NCBI GenBank assembly: GCA_025463055.1
Contig: JAOAPV010000129.1
Span: 39,630-103,629 of the forward strand
Length of the DNA stretch: 64,000 bases
From: Candidatus Acidiferrum typicum
GTDB taxonomy: Bacteria; Acidobacteriota; Terriglobia; Acidiferrales; UBA7541
Direction of reading: 5' to 3'
This document shows, in pieces, positions 29,971-38,766 of this stretch. Under the pieces are notes generated by a model. The model was not told where the DNA came from and did not search any database. It was given only the letters and a program-made list of their open reading frames with translations. Numbering within the stretch: position 1 is the first letter of the stretch; the number at the start of each line of letters is the position of its first letter. A program made the translations under genes and the position numbers.

Positions 29971-30312
29971 GGTATAAGTTTTTCCGGTCTCGGGCTACAG
30001 GGCGAAAGAATTTCACGGCGAAGGGCGAAGAGTGACACTGCGAGCGATTTTTTTCTTGAAAATTTTGGCAAGCGCGGTGAAAGAGGGAGTGTTGCACCGA
30101 AATAGTGCAAACCGTATCAGAGTACTGAGAAAAGTGTAGTTAGCCTGAGAAAAGGCGCGCTTTTCCACAAGCTTATCAACACATATGTTGAAAACTTCAC
30201 CTCGCAGAAATATTTTTCAGGAAATTCGGCACGACTGTTGCTGTGCAAAGAAACTCGCCTCCTTTTGGCCCTTTTGAAACTGCAGTGATAGAGTTAGGCT
30301 CGGCATCTCAAA
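29971..30312. other. AT-rich intergenic region with DnaA-box-like cluster
   Basis: About 340 bases without a gene. Within 34 bases are TTTTCCACA (30161-30169), TTATCAACA (30173-30181) and, on the minus strand, TTTTCAACA (30194-30186). The first fits the relaxed DnaA box consensus and the others differ from it by one base. The flanks are AT-rich. No dnaA, dnaN or gidA lies nearby, so a chromosomal origin is not supported. Confidence 0.4.
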
Positions 30313-31431
30313 ATGAACGAGACATTCGACGGGCCTTTTTCCCTAATGCAAATGTTTTGGGGCAACATCGCAGCGCGGCGGCTGCGCTCGTTGCTGAGCG
30401 TGATTGCTATCGCCATCCAGGTGATTCTGGTTCTGATGATCGTCGGCCTCACTTCGGGAGTGATTTCCGAATGGGGAAAGCGCGTCGAGGGAGTAGGCGC
30501 TGACATTCTCGTCCAGCCGCCGAACTCACCTATTTTCTTTGCCTTCTCGAGCGCGGTGATGGCGGAAAGTCTGGGCGAGCAGATGGAAGCGCTGCCGGAC
30601 GTAGATGTTGTCGCGCCGACTGTGATTCTTACCGAGCCAAAGAATTTAATCATGATTTATGGAATTGATTACAAGCGATTCAACGCGCTGAGCCGTGGAT
30701 TTTTGTATCGCCGCGGCCGGGCATTCCAGGCGCCGGATGAAGTTCTGGCGGACGATATCATCGCGCAATCAAAGCACTTAAAGGTGGGCGACCATATCAC
30801 GCTATTGAACCATGGGTTTGTCATCAGCGGGATTGTGGCGCATGGCAAAGGCGCCAGATTTTTTATTCCGCTGCGAACGGCACAGGAGATTGCCGGCGTA
30901 GAGAACCGCGTTTCAATGTTTTACGTGCGCAGCAAGGGCGACACGGAGAAAGCGCGCGCGGAGATTTTGCGGCTGAATCCGAAAAACCGCGTGAGATCCA
31001 CTTCAGAGTACGTGACCCTGATGAGTTCATCCAATCTGCCGGAGCTGCGGCCGTTTATTCGATCGATGGTGGGACTGGGTATCGTGATCAGCTTTCTCGT
31101 GGTGCTGCTGAACATGCACACGATGGTGATGGAGCGAACGCGGGAAGTGGGCATTCTAAAGGCTTTGGGATTCTCGCGGCTCGACGTAGTGCGTATGTTA
31201 CTTGGGGAGATGTTGGTGCTGACGCTGTTGGGCAGTGGCTTGGGGATCGCTTTGACGTTTCTGACCCAAGCAATTTTGAAGGAGACGAATCCCGGATTGA
31301 TGATCCTGATTTCGGGGCGCTGGATTTTCGGAGCGATCCTTCTGGCGGTCGTCGGCGCGGCGTTGGGCGCGGCCTATCCGGCATTTCGCGCGGCTAGTTA
31401 CGATCCGGTGGTGGCGCTTGCCTATGAATAA
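30313..31431 (+). CDS. ABC transporter permease, MacB/FtsX type
   Basis: A 372-residue permease. A membrane helix at about residues 24-50 is followed by a periplasmic MacB_PCD-like domain (to about 245) and an FtsX domain with three helices (about 255-365). The cytoplasmic loop MERTREVGILKALG is the typical coupling segment of this group. Relatives export lipoproteins, peptides or drugs, or control cell-wall hydrolases. No ATPase or membrane-fusion gene is adjacent, so the partner lies elsewhere. It is followed after 56 bases by a ferredoxin-NADP reductase gene. The start lacks a strong ribosome-binding site. Confidence 0.9.
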   Translation: MNETFDGPFSLMQMFWGNIAARRLRSLLSVIAIAIQVILVLMIVGLTSGVISEWGKRVEGVGADILVQPPNSPIFFAFSSAVMAESLGEQMEALPDVDVVAPTVILTEPKNLIMIYGIDYKRFNALSRGFLYRRGRAFQAPDEVLADDIIAQSKHLKVGDHITLLNHGFVISGIVAHGKGARFFIPLRTAQEIAGVENRVSMFYVRSKGDTEKARAEILRLNPKNRVRSTSEYVTLMSSSNLPELRPFIRSMVGLGIVISFLVVLLNMHTMVMERTREVGILKALGFSRLDVVRMLLGEMLVLTLLGSGLGIALTFLTQAILKETNPGLMILISGRWIFGAILLAVVGAALGAAYPAFRAASYDPVVALAYE

Positions 31432-31487
31432 TTGTCCGTATGCCTATTGAACCATGGCGCTTATGTGAATGATTGCGGAGGTCGTGG

Positions 31488-32288
31488 ATGACATTGACGG
31501 CAGAGAAACCAACAACGGAGAAGCATTACATCGCGCGCATCCTGGAGCGCCGGGACTTCTCGGAGGATCTCTGGGCGATTCGTGTCGATCCCGGCGGGCC
31601 GTTTTCGTTCAAGGCCGGGCAATACGCGACGCTGGGCGTGGAGCACGAAGGGAGGCGGATCGAACGAGCCTATTCCATCGTTTCTTCACCTTACGAGGAA
31701 GGCTTGGAATTTTTTCTGGAGTTGGTGCCACAAGGGGAGTTAACGCCAAAGCTGTACAACTTGCAGAAGGGCGACACGATGCTGTGCCGCAAAATCGCCA
31801 AGGGGCGCTTCACACTCGATTTGCGGAGCGGAAGAACAAATCATCTTCTGTTGGCAACGGTGACCGGCGTTGCGCCATTTGTGAGCTATGTTCGTACGCT
31901 TTATAAGGACTGGAAGGCGGGGAACAGCCCCATGCCCGGGAACCACAAGCTGTACTGCATAGAGGGCGGCAGCCGGTCTTGGGAATTCGGGTATCGCGAA
32001 GAAATGGAACGGTTTGCGGCAGAAGTACCCTGGCTGAAATTTGTGGCCACCATCAGCCGTCCGTGGGAAGACGCGGCATGGACCGGCGAGACGGGCCGGG
32101 TGGACGATCTGGTGCGAAGGTACGTTTCGGAATGGGGCCTGAAGCCCGCGGAGACGACAGGTTACTTATGCGGGCATCCGAACATGATTGAAAACGGCCG
32201 GGGCATCCTGCAACGCGCAGGATGGCAGAAGGGCTCCATGTTTGAGGAAGTCTATTTCATTCCGGGTAAAGAGGTTACCGCAGAATAG
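31488..32288 (+). CDS. fpr: Ferredoxin--NADP(+) reductase
   Basis: Begun at ATG 31488, where GGAGG lies seven bases upstream, giving 266 residues. The FAD-binding RxYS motif is RAYS at residues 60-63, the NADP-binding segment is TGVAPFVSYVR near 126, and the end FEEVYFIPG fits bacterial Fpr enzymes. The reaction moves electrons between NADPH and ferredoxin or flavodoxin in the cytoplasm. The gene is convergent with a gene for a small unknown protein. Confidence 0.9.
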   Translation: MTLTAEKPTTEKHYIARILERRDFSEDLWAIRVDPGGPFSFKAGQYATLGVEHEGRRIERAYSIVSSPYEEGLEFFLELVPQGELTPKLYNLQKGDTMLCRKIAKGRFTLDLRSGRTNHLLLATVTGVAPFVSYVRTLYKDWKAGNSPMPGNHKLYCIEGGSRSWEFGYREEMERFAAEVPWLKFVATISRPWEDAAWTGETGRVDDLVRRYVSEWGLKPAETTGYLCGHPNMIENGRGILQRAGWQKGSMFEEVYFIPGKEVTAE

Positions 32289-32305
32289 CTTACCGCCGAA
32301 TAAGG

Positions 32306-32734
32306 CTAAACTCCCGAAGCTTGCGCTTCGAGCTGCCTAGAGACGTCCTCTATCATTGCCAGCGGGCACGCCACGTGAACGGTTTCGCCCGGCTCGTTGA
32401 TATCGATCAGCAACTTGCCATTCTTCGTGCGAATGCGGACGTATTCATTCGCGTCGCCGACCTCCACTAAATCGGCATCGGGATACTTCCTTAGTTCCTT
32501 GGTCAAGGCGCGCAGGGTGGGAAGCCAGGGCCCGGCCTGTGCGGCCGCGTGGCGCAGATGGCGGCTAGGGACGACGTGCATGGCTATGGGCACAATGGCC
32601 GCGGGAACCCAGACATGGACGTGCCGGCCGTCAAACTGATCTTCATCGACACGCATTACCCCCTCATGGAAGGTATAGGCGCCCGCTGCGGCCACGGTGC
32701 CGCAGAAACCCAAAGCAATCTTGGCTAACAACAT
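32306..32734 (-). CDS. Unknown protein related to the following upstream gene
   Basis: A 142-residue protein with a hydrophobic N-terminus (MLLAKIALGFCGTVAAAGAY) that may be a signal peptide. The rest is a beta-rich unit: HVHVWVP, then a helical piece LRALTKELRKYPDADLVEV, then YVRIRTKNGKLLIDI. The same order occurs twice in the protein encoded 51 bases upstream, so they are paralogous. I know similar uncharacterised acidobacterial proteins but no function. No catalytic or metal motif was recognised. Confidence 0.6.
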   Translation of the reverse strand: MLLAKIALGFCGTVAAAGAYTFHEGVMRVDEDQFDGRHVHVWVPAAIVPIAMHVVPSRHLRHAAAQAGPWLPTLRALTKELRKYPDADLVEVGDANEYVRIRTKNGKLLIDINEPGETVHVACPLAMIEDVSRQLEAQASGV

Positions 32735-32785
32735 GAGGTCCTCCCGTCGGTTACATAGGCCGCCAATCGCATCCAGGCGGGCTGA

Positions 32786-33427
32786 TTAGTCTTCAACGTT
32801 TTTGGAATCCAGCCAGACGCGAACGTGGTTCTCTTCATCCTTGACGGAGACGAGTTCGGTATCTCCTTGCAAAGAGAGCGCACGTAGCCCGGCTACCAGA
32901 TCCAGCTCATCCTTGCCGGCGGAGAAAAGCGCGTCCACCACGCGCATGGGCACTTTTACCTCGACCTCAGACTTCTTCGGCCGGTTCTTCTCAAAAACGT
33001 GAACAAAGAGGGTGCCATTGCGCTTGGCCACGCGAACATCTGAATCTTTGCTTTGCACGGTCACGAACTCGCCGTCCTTGGACGTGCGTACCGCGTCAAG
33101 AAGTGCACGCAAATCGACACCATGACAATCGATGTCATCGAACCGGACTCTGCCACTGTGCAAGCGGTCCTTATTGATGGTGGGGAGAACCTTTTCCGCG
33201 AGCTCCAAGGGGACGTTCACTCGAACGGATTCCTCGTTGCGACCGGGATTGGTTACGCGGACGTGCAGCCAGCGATCATGACTGGATGCCAGGACGGTTT
33301 GCCCGGTGCTGGCGGGAGGAGAAGTTTGGGCGTTGGCTGCCGGTGAGAGAAGCATAACGGAAGCGAAAAGCGAGGCAGCGATGCTAAGCGCGGCCTTTTC
33401 AATCAATCGAGAGGTTTCAAAGGTCAT
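32786..33427 (-). CDS. Secreted protein with two copies of an unknown beta-rich unit
   Basis: A 213-residue protein starting at 33427, with AAGGAG upstream; an extension to 33625 is not supported. A signal peptide runs to about residue 33 (PAANAQ). The mature part has two similar units: WLHVRV, VRVNVPLELAEKVL, VDLRALLDAVRTSKDGEFVTV, DVRVAKRNGTLFVHV, then EVEVKVPMRVVDALF, DLVAGLRALSLQGDTELVSV, HVRVWLDS. One unit matches the smaller protein downstream. The pair is likely one operon, with 51 bases between the genes. Function unknown; location is probably periplasmic. Confidence 0.65.
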   Translation of the reverse strand: MTFETSRLIEKAALSIAASLFASVMLLSPAANAQTSPPASTGQTVLASSHDRWLHVRVTNPGRNEESVRVNVPLELAEKVLPTINKDRLHSGRVRFDDIDCHGVDLRALLDAVRTSKDGEFVTVQSKDSDVRVAKRNGTLFVHVFEKNRPKKSEVEVKVPMRVVDALFSAGKDELDLVAGLRALSLQGDTELVSVKDEENHVRVWLDSKNVED

Positions 33428-33915
33428 GGTGACGTTTCTCCTTCCCGAGCCGGGACATCTCGGTGTCATCAACGGTGCCTGCTCCCCGGCGGGTACTTGC
33501 GTTGATATACGAAGGAGACAGTAGGAATGTTTCCCAAATGTATTGTTTTGGGATGGCGAAATCAGGTGCGTGGCATTAGGGCGTAACTTGTTTGGCTTGC
33601 GCTTGTATAGGATTCCCGCACGCACCGTAGATTTTTAACCGGATTGTTAGTCGGCCGTCAGATGCTTAGCTTATCGGTAGCTAAGGGCCCTGGATACCAG
33701 GACCGACGGACCGTGAACGAAGTCCTCGCCGACTCCCCACGATGCGCTGTTCCTCTACGGGGCTTTTGCAAAACAAAGTGGTCCCGCCGACACACTCTTA
33801 TTGAGGTCGACGCTCATCAAAGTTGTGAAACTGGGATGTCCTCGAACGACGGTGCAAATTTAAAAAGGGCCGCGCGAAAACCAGCTGCCGCGCCAGGGTT
33901 CGAGGAGAAGTAGCG
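33428..33915. other. Intergenic region, no gene seen
   Basis: Nearly 490 bases between divergent genes. Short open frames have no recognisable product. A small hairpin CCTGGATACCAGG lies near 33689, but I cannot assign a function. The right edge carries the GAGGAG ribosome-binding site of the TPR gene. Confidence 0.4.
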
Positions 33916-34989
33916 ATGCAGTCCTGCAGGTCTGAAAATCACAGAAAACTTTTGAAATCGAGATGTTTGGAGGCCGGGTGTTTGTTGTTGGTGCTCGGAT
34001 GCAGTGTCCCGCAAGCGCGAGGACAGTTTGCTTTAAATCGCGAGGGTGGCACGCGACCCACGGTAGCGGGTTCGGTGATGATCGATGGAGAGGCGCAGCC
34101 TGCGGCCCGTGTACGGGTGGACGTAAGAGCGGTGACCGGGGGCGGTATTGCAACTACGTTTACGGATTCCAGCGGGCGGTTTGAAGCGCCAGCGACGGGC
34201 ACAGGCGCGGTCATTGTGGCTGTCGACGAGCAGGGTTATGAACCGGTGGAGCAGAGGGTCGATGTTGGTTATTCGGGAGGCGGGCCGAGCGTAATCATCA
34301 CGCTTCGCAAAGCAAAACCGACTCCTGTCGAACGAACGGGCTACACCGTCTCGGTGCACGATCTCAAGGTGCCGGGAAAGGCGCGTCACGAATTCGAGAA
34401 GGGCGTGGAGCGTTTGCATAAGAACGATGCCGCGGGAAGTCTGGGACATTTCAAGGAGGCTACGGATGCTTTCCCAAATTACTATGAGGCTTATTACCAG
34501 ATTGGTGTGGCTAACCTGGAGCTGCGCCGCGGGAATGAGGCAGAGCAAGCTTTGCAGAGGTCGATAGACCTAAGCGGAGGCGGCTACGCGGAGCCACAGT
34601 TTGCGCTGGGGGCGCTGCTGTGCGACCGGCAGTCGTATCCGGAGGCAGAGCGCGTCTTGCGGAGAGCGATTGATGTCGACGGCAACTCCTGGAAGGGACA
34701 TCTTTTTCTAGGCCAAGCGCTGTTTGGACAAAATCGTTTGGCGGACGCAGAGAAGAGCGCGCGTGAGGTTCTGCTGCGGAAGCCGGAGGTACCGTCTACG
34801 TACATATTGCTGGCAAATATTCATATAAAGCGGCAGGAATACATCTTGGGAATCAAGGATTTGGACACTTTCTTGAACATGAAACCGAAAGGGCCGACGA
34901 GCGAGCAGGCACGAGCAGTGCGCGCCGCGGCGCAAAAGATCGTGACGCGGCTGGAGCACACCGTTACAGTGCCTCAGTTCGTGTATTAG
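33916..34989 (+). CDS. Secreted TPR protein with Cna-B-like domain
   Basis: A 357-residue protein. Its hydrophobic N-terminal part (CLLLVLGCSVPQARGQ) may be a signal peptide or, because of the cysteine, a lipoprotein signal. Residues about 48-130 form a carboxypeptidase-regulatory-like domain (VAGSVMIDGEAQPAARVRVD, DSSGRFEAPATG). Residues about 155-330 hold roughly five TPR units (AYYQIGVANLELRRGNEAE, FLGQALFGQNRLADAEKSA). The combination is common in Acidobacteria and suggests an envelope scaffold for protein contacts. GAGGAG precedes the ATG. It is divergent from the two-gene unknown operon. Confidence 0.8.
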   Translation: MQSCRSENHRKLLKSRCLEAGCLLLVLGCSVPQARGQFALNREGGTRPTVAGSVMIDGEAQPAARVRVDVRAVTGGGIATTFTDSSGRFEAPATGTGAVIVAVDEQGYEPVEQRVDVGYSGGGPSVIITLRKAKPTPVERTGYTVSVHDLKVPGKARHEFEKGVERLHKNDAAGSLGHFKEATDAFPNYYEAYYQIGVANLELRRGNEAEQALQRSIDLSGGGYAEPQFALGALLCDRQSYPEAERVLRRAIDVDGNSWKGHLFLGQALFGQNRLADAEKSAREVLLRKPEVPSTYILLANIHIKRQEYILGIKDLDTFLNMKPKGPTSEQARAVRAAAQKIVTRLEHTVTVPQFVY

Positions 34990-35397
34990 ATACTCCCTGA
35001 GGTTCTCCACTCTGGGAAGAAAGCCCTACACTAAGCGGACAACTGCGCTTTCACAGCAGATCCTGACCTAATCCGAATCGATCTCCGACTTGCAAAGGAA
35101 TGAGAAAAATCCGTGCGCTCTGAAAAACGAACCGGTGGCAACCTGAGTAGGTGAGCTCATCAAATCAAAATGAAAAGGTTGAAAAGAATCTCGATCAGGT
35201 GCTCGATTTCCTGGCCGTTGAGGCAGGCACCTACGAAATCAAGTGCGCGAAACTATGCGGAATGGGGCATGGCCGCATGAAAGGAAAACTGATCGTCGAG
35301 GAGTAGTTAGCAGCGAGACAGCCGCAGCATACTTGAGAATCAGTGGGGATTGCGGCGCCCGGCGGGTTTGCGGGAAAGCTGCTACTGCAAGTGCAAT
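34990..35397. other. Intergenic region containing a CuA/cupredoxin gene remnant
   Basis: About 400 bases between the TPR gene and the convergent YkvA gene. The only recognisable coding sequence is the 51-codon CuA-motif fragment at 35151-35306. The bases before it do not carry the rest of such a gene in any frame that I could find. Confidence 0.5.
35151..35306 (+). pseudogene. Remnant of a cytochrome oxidase subunit II/cupredoxin gene (CuA site)
   Basis: This is a 51-codon frame beginning with GTG and ending in TAG. Its last 26 residues read GTYEIKCAKLCG, then MGHGRMKGKLIVEE. The spacing C-x3-C-x3-H-x2-M is that of the CuA ligands at the end of COX2 and of soluble CuA-type cupredoxins. The upstream part of the cupredoxin fold, including the first histidine ligand, is missing, and the first 20 codons do not resemble the family. 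It is therefore most likely a decayed or truncated gene. A functional micro-protein is possible but less likely. It shares no frame with the neighbouring genes. Confidence 0.6.
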
Positions 35398-35901
35398 TCA
35401 TTCGGTCTTGCGGAGACGAGGCCCGAATCTTTCGTGGCCTACCGCCTGCACAATATTACCTACGACCTCATCTATTTTAGCTGGCAAAGGTTCAGCGGCG
35501 GGAAAAGGAAAGTCCCCGCCAAACAGAATTTCCCACTTCCGAAAATTGTTGATCGCTTTCAGCTTCGCCGTCGCCACACACCCGATCACTGCTGCGTCGT
35601 CTACCAGTCCAAACACCGGAACGCTGTCAGGAATTAGATCAAACGGGTTGAGGAAATAAATAATGGCGGCGACTATGACGAGAACTGTGTCAGCTGGCGC
35701 GCAGTACTTGCCAGACACCCACGCACGGATCATACGAAGGAATATTTGTAAACTCTCCCATGAGGCGAGGAGAGATTCGTAATATCGCTGTGATTTGCCG
35801 GTGGCGATCTCAAGCAGTCGAAGCAGCTTTTCCTTACGTCTTATATATGACGCGGCCTTTAATGTTGCCTGATCAAATGTAATCGGTATCTTTTCTTTCA
35901 T
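35398..35901 (-). CDS. YkvA/DUF1232 family membrane protein
   Basis: A protein of 167 residues when begun at ATG 35901, or 177 from 35931. The central part has the DUF1232 signature: a hydrophobic stretch VLVIVAAIIYFLNPFDLIPDSVPVFGLVDDAAVIG (written here as its parts IIYFLNPFDLIPDSVP and GLVDDAAVI). It is a small predicted membrane protein with charged flanks. Members occur widely without known activity. The gene is convergent with the CuA remnant and separated from the glycogen branching gene by about 250 bases. Confidence 0.82.
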   Translation of the reverse strand: MKEKIPITFDQATLKAASYIRRKEKLLRLLEIATGKSQRYYESLLASWESLQIFLRMIRAWVSGKYCAPADTVLVIVAAIIYFLNPFDLIPDSVPVFGLVDDAAVIGCVATAKLKAINNFRKWEILFGGDFPFPAAEPLPAKIDEVVGNIVQAVGHERFGPRLRKTE

Positions 35902-36153
35902 GGCCGGACCCTCGTCGCCGAAACGTCGCAAATTGGATTAGCTGGCGGGGCTTAACCATTTTCAAGAGAGACGTACTTGCGGGCTAGAGGCTAAATATAA
36001 ATCGGATACAAGTCGTTCAACAAGTTGTCCACAACTCGCGATGCCTTTCGCCCGAAGATATAGCAGGTTGAACAGCAACTGTCGGTTCGATCCCCTACCG
36101 ATATAATCCGCTCGGCACATCAAAAGATGCTTTGGGGCACTGTTGTTCCCGGG

Positions 36154-38481
36154 CTAGGTGGGGAGCCACTTTAGGAAGGTGGCGGCTAGCGGGGGGAGCG
36201 TCAGGCTGATGCTGTGCTGACGGCCCATGTGCGGGATTGGGGCGGACTGGGCGCCGCCCATGTTGCCTACGTTGGAGCCGCCGTACGTTGCGGAATCCGT
36301 GTTCAACGCTTCCTGGTAGAAACCGGGCTGCGGGACGCCGACCTGATAGTTGGGGCGGGCGACGGGCGTTGCGTTTAGCACCACTACGAACAGGTCTTGC
36401 GGATTCTTGCCACGGCGCATGAAGGAGAAGACGCTGTTGTCGGCGTCGTTGCAGTCGATCCATTCAAATCCACGCCAATCGAAATCGACTTCGTGTAGGG
36501 CAGGCTCGGCGGCGTAGAGCTTGTTTAAGTCGGCGACCAGATGCTGGATGCCGCGGTGCGAATCGTATTGCAGGAGATGCCATTCCAGGCTGTTGGCTTC
36601 ACTGAATTCGCTGCGCTGCGCGAATTCCTGTCCCATGAAGAGGAGCTTTTTCCCAGGGTGGCCGTATTGGTAGGCGTAGAGGAGGCGCAGATTGGCGAAT
36701 TGCTGCCACATGTCGCCGGGCATTTTATGTAGGAGCGAGTTTTTGCCGTGGACGACTTCGTCGTGGGAGAAGGGCAGGACGAAATTTTCGGTGAAAGCGT
36801 AGAGCAGGGAAAAGGTGAGCTTGTTTTGCTGGTATTTGCGATGGATGGGATCGGTGGAGAAATAGGCGAGCGTGTCGTTCATCCAGCCCATGTTCCACTT
36901 GAGGCTGAAGCCTAGGCCTCCCAGATAGGTGGGGCGAGAGACGCTGGGCCAGGCGGTGGATTCTTCGGCGATGGTGAGCAGGCCGGGGAAGCGTTCGTAG
37001 GCGACTTCGTTCAAGCGGCGGATGAATGCGATGGCGGGAAGATTCTCGCGGCCGCCGAACTGATTGGGAATCCACTCGCCGGCTTTGCGCGAGTAGTCGA
37101 GGTAGAGCATGGAGGCTACGGCGTCTACGCGGAGGCCGTCGATGTGGTATTTGTCGAGCCAGAAGAGCGCGTTGGAGATCAGATAGTTTTGGACTTCGTT
37201 GCGGGCGTAGTTGTAAACGAGCGTGCCCCAGTCGGGATGGGCGCCTTGGCGGGGATCGGAGTGTTCGTAGAGATGCGTGCCGTCGAATTCGGCTAGGCCG
37301 TGCGTGTCGCGAGGGAAATGGGCGGGAGTCCAATCTAGCAGGACACCGAGGCCGGCGTTGTGGCAGCGGTCGATAAACTCCATGAAATCCGCGGGGGTGC
37401 CGTAGCGGCTGGTGGCGGCGAAGTAGCCGATAGTTTGATAGCCCCAGGAGCCGTCGAAGGGATGCTCCATGATGGGAAGCAGCTCGATATGGGAGTAGCC
37501 AAGCTCTTTGACGTAAGGGATGAGCTGATCGCCTAATTCGCGATAAGTGAGCCAGCGGTTGCCTTCTTCGGGGACGCGACGCCAGGCGCCGAGATGTACT
37601 TCGTAGATCGAGATGGGCTTCTCGAACCAGTTCGTTTCGGCGCGCTGGGCGATCCAGGTCGAGTCATTCCATTTGTAGGCGTCGAGATTGGCTACGATGG
37701 AGCCGGTGTTAGGGCGGAGTTCGGCGCGAAAGGCGTAGGGGTCCGCTTTCAGGGGGATCATGTTTCCGTTCGGGCCGATGATTTCGTATTTGTAGATGGC
37801 GCCTTCGTTTAGCTCGGGGATGAAAAGTTCCCAAACGCCGGAGGAGCCGCGGGCGCGCATGGGATTGATGCGACCGTCCCACTGATTGAAGTCGCCGACT
37901 ACGCTGACGCGGCGGGCGCTGGGGGCCCAGACGGCGAAATTGACGCCGCGCACGCCTTCTAGGGTGTGCGTGTGAGCGCCGAGCTTGTTGTAGGTGTCGT
38001 AGTGGCGGCCTTCGCCCATGAGGTAGAGGTCGAACTCGCTTAACAGGAAGGGAAAGGCGTAGGTGTCGTATTGCTCGTGCGTGGCGCCGGAGGGGAATTT
38101 GTATTGAATGCGGTAGGTTCTTGGCGACGGGCGATCTTGCACAGTTTCGGGAAGAGTCGCTTCAAAGAAACCTTCTGGGCGGAGCTTTTCGGCTTCGATT
38201 GCGGGCCGAGAATCGCTGAAGCGAATTGCGGCAGAAGTCGCGCCGGGATGGAACGCGCGAATGACCCAGCGGTCGCCGGCAGGAGTTTTGACTTGGTGAG
38301 GACCTAGGAGCGCGAAGGGATCGGAGTTGCGGCCGATGACGACTGCGTCGATGGCTTGGTCGAGAGGGGATTTTGGAGAGATGGCTGGTGCTGCGGCAAC
38401 TTTTTCGATGCGTTGTTCAGGCAAGTGTGCGTCTCTCTGACGTGCCGGGAGGCTAGTCTTGACCACTACGCAGAATGACAA
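36154..38481 (-). CDS. glgB: 1,4-alpha-glucan branching enzyme
   Basis: A 775-residue GH13 enzyme, near the usual GlgB length. An N-terminal GlgB_N and CBM48 module lies at about residues 45-240 and the catalytic barrel at about 250-620. The nucleophile is the aspartate in DGLRVDAVASMLY, the acid/base the glutamate in TIAEESTAWP, and the third acid the aspartate in FSHDEVVHGK. It transfers alpha-1,4 chains to alpha-1,6 positions in glycogen. Possible starts are TTG 38481, GTG 38466 and TTG 38424; none has a strong ribosome-binding site. No other glycogen gene is in the window apart from the phosphohexomutase at 23 kb. Confidence 0.95.
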   Translation of the reverse strand: MSFCVVVKTSLPARQRDAHLPEQRIEKVAAAPAISPKSPLDQAIDAVVIGRNSDPFALLGPHQVKTPAGDRWVIRAFHPGATSAAIRFSDSRPAIEAEKLRPEGFFEATLPETVQDRPSPRTYRIQYKFPSGATHEQYDTYAFPFLLSEFDLYLMGEGRHYDTYNKLGAHTHTLEGVRGVNFAVWAPSARRVSVVGDFNQWDGRINPMRARGSSGVWELFIPELNEGAIYKYEIIGPNGNMIPLKADPYAFRAELRPNTGSIVANLDAYKWNDSTWIAQRAETNWFEKPISIYEVHLGAWRRVPEEGNRWLTYRELGDQLIPYVKELGYSHIELLPIMEHPFDGSWGYQTIGYFAATSRYGTPADFMEFIDRCHNAGLGVLLDWTPAHFPRDTHGLAEFDGTHLYEHSDPRQGAHPDWGTLVYNYARNEVQNYLISNALFWLDKYHIDGLRVDAVASMLYLDYSRKAGEWIPNQFGGRENLPAIAFIRRLNEVAYERFPGLLTIAEESTAWPSVSRPTYLGGLGFSLKWNMGWMNDTLAYFSTDPIHRKYQQNKLTFSLLYAFTENFVLPFSHDEVVHGKNSLLHKMPGDMWQQFANLRLLYAYQYGHPGKKLLFMGQEFAQRSEFSEANSLEWHLLQYDSHRGIQHLVADLNKLYAAEPALHEVDFDWRGFEWIDCNDADNSVFSFMRRGKNPQDLFVVVLNATPVARPNYQVGVPQPGFYQEALNTDSATYGGSNVGNMGGAQSAPIPHMGRQHSISLTLPPLAATFLKWLPT

Positions 38482-38766
38482 GCCACGCTATATTCGATTC
38501 TAGGGTGTTGCGCGCAGTTTTCCAAGGAGTCTGAAGGCTGCGTAGTGCGTGACTTGATATGTTCGCGGGAAAGGTGAGGTGGGAATCCGCGGCGACGTGC
38601 GCTCCGCTGCTTTGATCGCTCGAACGCGGGAACGCACGTTGGCGAACCAATTTGCCGGATGAAACGAGCAAGATGGTTCGCCTCGATGCGATTTGTAAGC
38701 CGTTTATCGTCGGCTTGCGGAACTTCTAGCGCCCGGCTTCCGCTTTGTTGCTCTTGTGGGCCGCGA

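Noticed and set aside
29971..30312. Chromosomal replication origin
   Set aside because: Only three box-like 9-mers are present and none of the usual origin-linked genes lies in the window; reported only as a weak regulatory candidate.
33644..33913. An 89-codon plus-strand frame upstream of the TPR gene
   Set aside because: No ribosome-binding site, no similarity, and it ends directly against the next gene's Shine-Dalgarno sequence.
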